This document shows, one piece after another, positions 7,335-9,263 of a stretch of DNA of 9,263 bases. Positions within the stretch are counted from its first letter, which is position 1. Each line of letters begins with the position of its first letter. The stretch lies in assembly GCA_014762585.1 (NCBI GenBank), contig JABURN010000008.1, positions 1 through 9,263 on the forward strand, given 5' to 3'. This DNA is from Methylophaga sp. (GTDB lineage Bacteria > Pseudomonadota > Gammaproteobacteria > Nitrosococcales > Methylophagaceae). A program made the position numbers and the translations under genes. Under the pieces are notes generated by a model. That model searched no databases. It was not told the origin of the DNA and saw only the letters and a program-made list of their open reading frames with translations.

Positions 7335-8622
7335 AATAAAAGCCATCCATGACATCATCGCCGGGCAGGCGCTGGAAGCCGAACGGGCGCGGCTGCGCTG
7401 GCGGTCTGTCAGGCCTGACCTCGCCGGCATCCGGATGTCGTTGCAGAAACGCTTCAATTTGCTGCTCGTTCTCTTGTTTGAAAGCAGAGCAGGTAGTGTA
7501 AACCATCAGACCGCCCGGTTTCAGCAACGGCCACAGATTATCCATTATTTGTTGCTGCGTCGCGGCCAGCTGGTCAATATCTTCGGGCCTTCGCAGCAGT
7601 TTGATATCGGGATGACGCCGAATCACACCGCTGCCGGTGCATGGGGCATCGATCAGGATGCGATCAAAGGCTTCACCATCCCACCACAGGCCGGTATCAG
7701 CGGCATCGGCTGCAGCCAGGGAGGCGGATAAATTCAGCCGCGACAGATTCTCGGCGATAGATTCCAGCCGTATATCAGAAATATCGAGGGCGATAACCTG
7801 ATTGTCCGGGGCTTGTTCCAGAATATGACCGGTTTTACCGCCGGGGGCAGCGCAGGCATCAAGAATACGCTGGCCAGGCTGAATATCAAGAAGGTCGGCG
7901 ACCAGTTGAGCAGCGCCATCCTGTACCGATGCCATGCCCTCGAAGAAGCCGGGCAGTTTATGCACATCACAGGGGCTTGTCAGAAGAACGGCCTCATTGC
8001 CGGCATCCATTGCCCGGGCTTCAATGCCTTCAGCTGCCAGTAATTGCAGGTAGCTGTCACGGTCGTTTTGCTGTTTGTTCACACGTAGCATCATCGGTGG
8101 TTGCTGGTTATTGGCTTCACAAATCTGCTGCCACTGTTCGGGCCAGTCCAGTTGATAACGCTCTAACAACCATGGTGGGTGGGCGTAGATCGCTTGCTTG
8201 TCAGTCTCAATAGCAGCATCGATTTCGTTTTGCTGGCGCTGGTAATTACGCAGGCAGGCATTGAGCAGCCCGCCGGCCCATTGTTTACCCAGTTGTTTGG
8301 CGGCATTGACGGTTTCAGATATCGCGGCGTGAGGCGGCGTTTTTAATTCACTTAATTGATACAGACCAATCAGCAGCAGAGCTTGGATATCGGTATCTTT
8401 ATGCTTGAGCGGTTTCTTCAGCAGTTTGTCTGCTATCAGTGTGAGGCGGGGCTGCCAGCGGATCACGCCATAGCAGAGTTGCTGACAGAAGCCGCGATCG
8501 CGCTCCTCGACTAGCTTGATGTGTTCAGCCAGCACCGCAGTGAGCGAGCGTTGTTCTGATATCACGGCGGCCAGCACCTGGGCGGCCACACTGCGGGCGG
8601 AGGTTTTAGCCAAGGATGTCAC
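7312..8622 (-). CDS. rsmB: 16S rRNA (cytosine(967)-C5)-methyltransferase RsmB
   Basis: RsmB (formerly Sun/Fmu) methylates C967 of 16S rRNA using S-adenosylmethionine. The 436 residues are normal length. Residues 1-135 form the NusB-like RNA-binding domain, with RDRGFCQQLCYGVIRW and ISETVNAAKQLG. The Rossmann methyltransferase follows: motif I ILDACAAPGGKTGHIL (253-268), motif IV IDAPCTGSGVIRRHPDIK with the release cysteine C328, and motif VI YTTCSAFKQENEQQI with the nucleophile C378. Both cysteines of the m5C mechanism are present. The start is GTG and overlaps the end of fmt by 17 nt; a TTG three codons in is possible, and no strong Shine-Dalgarno supports either. The fmt-rsmB pairing, often followed by trkA, is conserved in gammaproteobacteria. 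Confidence 0.95.
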   Translation of the reverse strand: MTSLAKTSARSVAAQVLAAVISEQRSLTAVLAEHIKLVEERDRGFCQQLCYGVIRWQPRLTLIADKLLKKPLKHKDTDIQALLLIGLYQLSELKTPPHAAISETVNAAKQLGKQWAGGLLNACLRNYQRQQNEIDAAIETDKQAIYAHPPWLLERYQLDWPEQWQQICEANNQQPPMMLRVNKQQNDRDSYLQLLAAEGIEARAMDAGNEAVLLTSPCDVHKLPGFFEGMASVQDGAAQLVADLLDIQPGQRILDACAAPGGKTGHILEQAPDNQVIALDISDIRLESIAENLSRLNLSASLAAADAADTGLWWDGEAFDRILIDAPCTGSGVIRRHPDIKLLRRPEDIDQLAATQQQIMDNLWPLLKPGGLMVYTTCSAFKQENEQQIEAFLQRHPDAGEVRPDRPPAQPRPFGFQRLPGDDVMDGFYYACLQRR

Positions 8623-9263
8623 CCACGCTTATGCTGTTGGCATTGAGAAAATCCTGCACTTGCATCGCGCGTTTGCCGGGCATCTGTATTTCAGTGATTC
8701 GCAGAATGCCATCGCCGGTCTGCACATCCAGACCCTGCTTGCTGACAGCGATAATTTCGCCGGGCTGACCACTGCGGATTCTTTCTCCCAGCGAGGCTTT
8801 CCAGACCCGCATGGTGTCGCTGTGCCATTGAGTCTGGGCAACCGGCCAGGGATTGAAGGCATTGATTTGTCGCAGGATCTGGGCAGCGGCCTGCTGCCAG
8901 TCAATCAGCGCTTCCCGTTTGTCCAGCTTTTTCGCATAAGTGGACTGACTGTCGTCCTGAGGCTTGGCCTGGTTCAATTTGGTTTCGATGTCACTCAGGC
9001 TCTGCAGCAAAGTTTCAGCGCCCAGTGCCGCCAGACGATCATGTAAGTCCTGTGCGGTATCAGAATCATTGATAGGGCAGCGGGCTTCCAGCAGTACCGG
9101 CCCGGTATCGAGTCCGGCTTCCATCTTCATGATGCCGACACCGCTTTCTGTATCACCGGCCAGAATTGCTCGCTGGATGGGGGCAGCACCGCGCCAGCGC
9201 GGCACCAGTGAGGCACGTACATTGATACAGCCGAGTTTGCGGCTATCGAGCACCTTTTGCGGC
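8606..9263 (-). CDS. fmt: Methionyl-tRNA formyltransferase, 5'-truncated by window edge
   Basis: Fmt formylates initiator Met-tRNA with 10-formyltetrahydrofolate. Only about the C-terminal 218 of roughly 315 residues are visible; the frame is open to the right edge with no stop. Seen are INVRASLVPRWRGAAPIQRA (the tetrahydrofolate and active-site motif), MEAGLDTGPVLL with the conserved active-site Asp of GLDTG, the linker TYAKKLDKREALIDW, INAFNPWPVA, and the C-terminal tRNA-binding barrel with VWKASLGE and QTGDGILRI. The first motif normally reads NVHASLLPRWRG, where the Asn and His are catalytic; here the Asn is kept but the His position is Arg (codon CGT, one transition from CAT). This could be an edge sequencing error or a real substitution. 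A GTG at 9253 is not the true start, because homology continues upstream. The end overlaps rsmB by 17 nt. Confidence 0.94.
   Translation of the reverse strand, partial: PQKVLDSRKLGCINVRASLVPRWRGAAPIQRAILAGDTESGVGIMKMEAGLDTGPVLLEARCPINDSDTAQDLHDRLAALGAETLLQSLSDIETKLNQAKPQDDSQSTYAKKLDKREALIDWQQAAAQILRQINAFNPWPVAQTQWHSDTMRVWKASLGERIRSGQPGEIIAVSKQGLDVQTGDGILRITEIQMPGKRAMQVQDFLNANSISVGDILG

Noticed and set aside
7335..7457. N-terminal extension of the DUF4390 gene from a TTG
   Set aside because: It would put an Arg/Ser-rich leader ahead of an obvious signal peptide and overlap rsmB by 146 nt; the ATG at 7334 fits family length and has a weak GGATGG upstream.

Overview
The window comes from a bacterial chromosome, most likely a gammaproteobacterium. 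The proteins closely follow the gamma/betaproteobacterial versions of Fmt, RsmB, TrkA, AlgH/YqgE, RuvX/YqgF, PyrR and PyrB. The NtrY/NtrX pair with a DUF4390 protein between rsmB and trkA is an order I associate with methylotrophic and other non-enteric gammaproteobacteria and with betaproteobacteria. I cannot name the genus.

All ten genes lie on the minus strand and are read from high to low coordinates. They form one head-to-tail gene train: fmt (5' end outside the window), rsmB, a DUF4390 exported protein, ntrY, ntrX, trkA, algH (yqgE), ruvX (yqgF), pyrR and pyrB (broken near the left edge). No gap between genes exceeds 9 nt and most junctions overlap, including 4-nt ATGA or GTGA overlaps. 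The window therefore has no room for internal intergenic promoters, terminators or a PyrR attenuator. No stretch of 300 bases lacks a gene, and I see no RNA genes, mobile elements, CRISPR arrays or repeats.

Functionally there are three blocks. Positions 7312-9263 hold translation genes: initiator tRNA formylation (Fmt) and 16S rRNA m5C967 methylation (RsmB). Positions 1937-7334 hold an exported DUF4390 protein, a membrane sensor kinase with its response regulator, and the NAD-binding gating subunit of the Trk potassium transporter. Positions 35-1929 hold the common AlgH-RuvX-PyrR-PyrB block, covering a protein of unknown role, pre-16S rRNA processing and pyrimidine biosynthesis.

Three things deviate from expectation. 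The NtrX-like regulator has a degenerate AAA+ domain that has lost the sigma54-contacting GAFTGA loop and nearly all ATPase residues. The pyrB reading frame hits a stop after 133 codons, just before the conserved HxxPTQ region. The visible part of Fmt has Arg where the catalytic His is expected. The last two lie close to the window edges, so sequence error is a real alternative.
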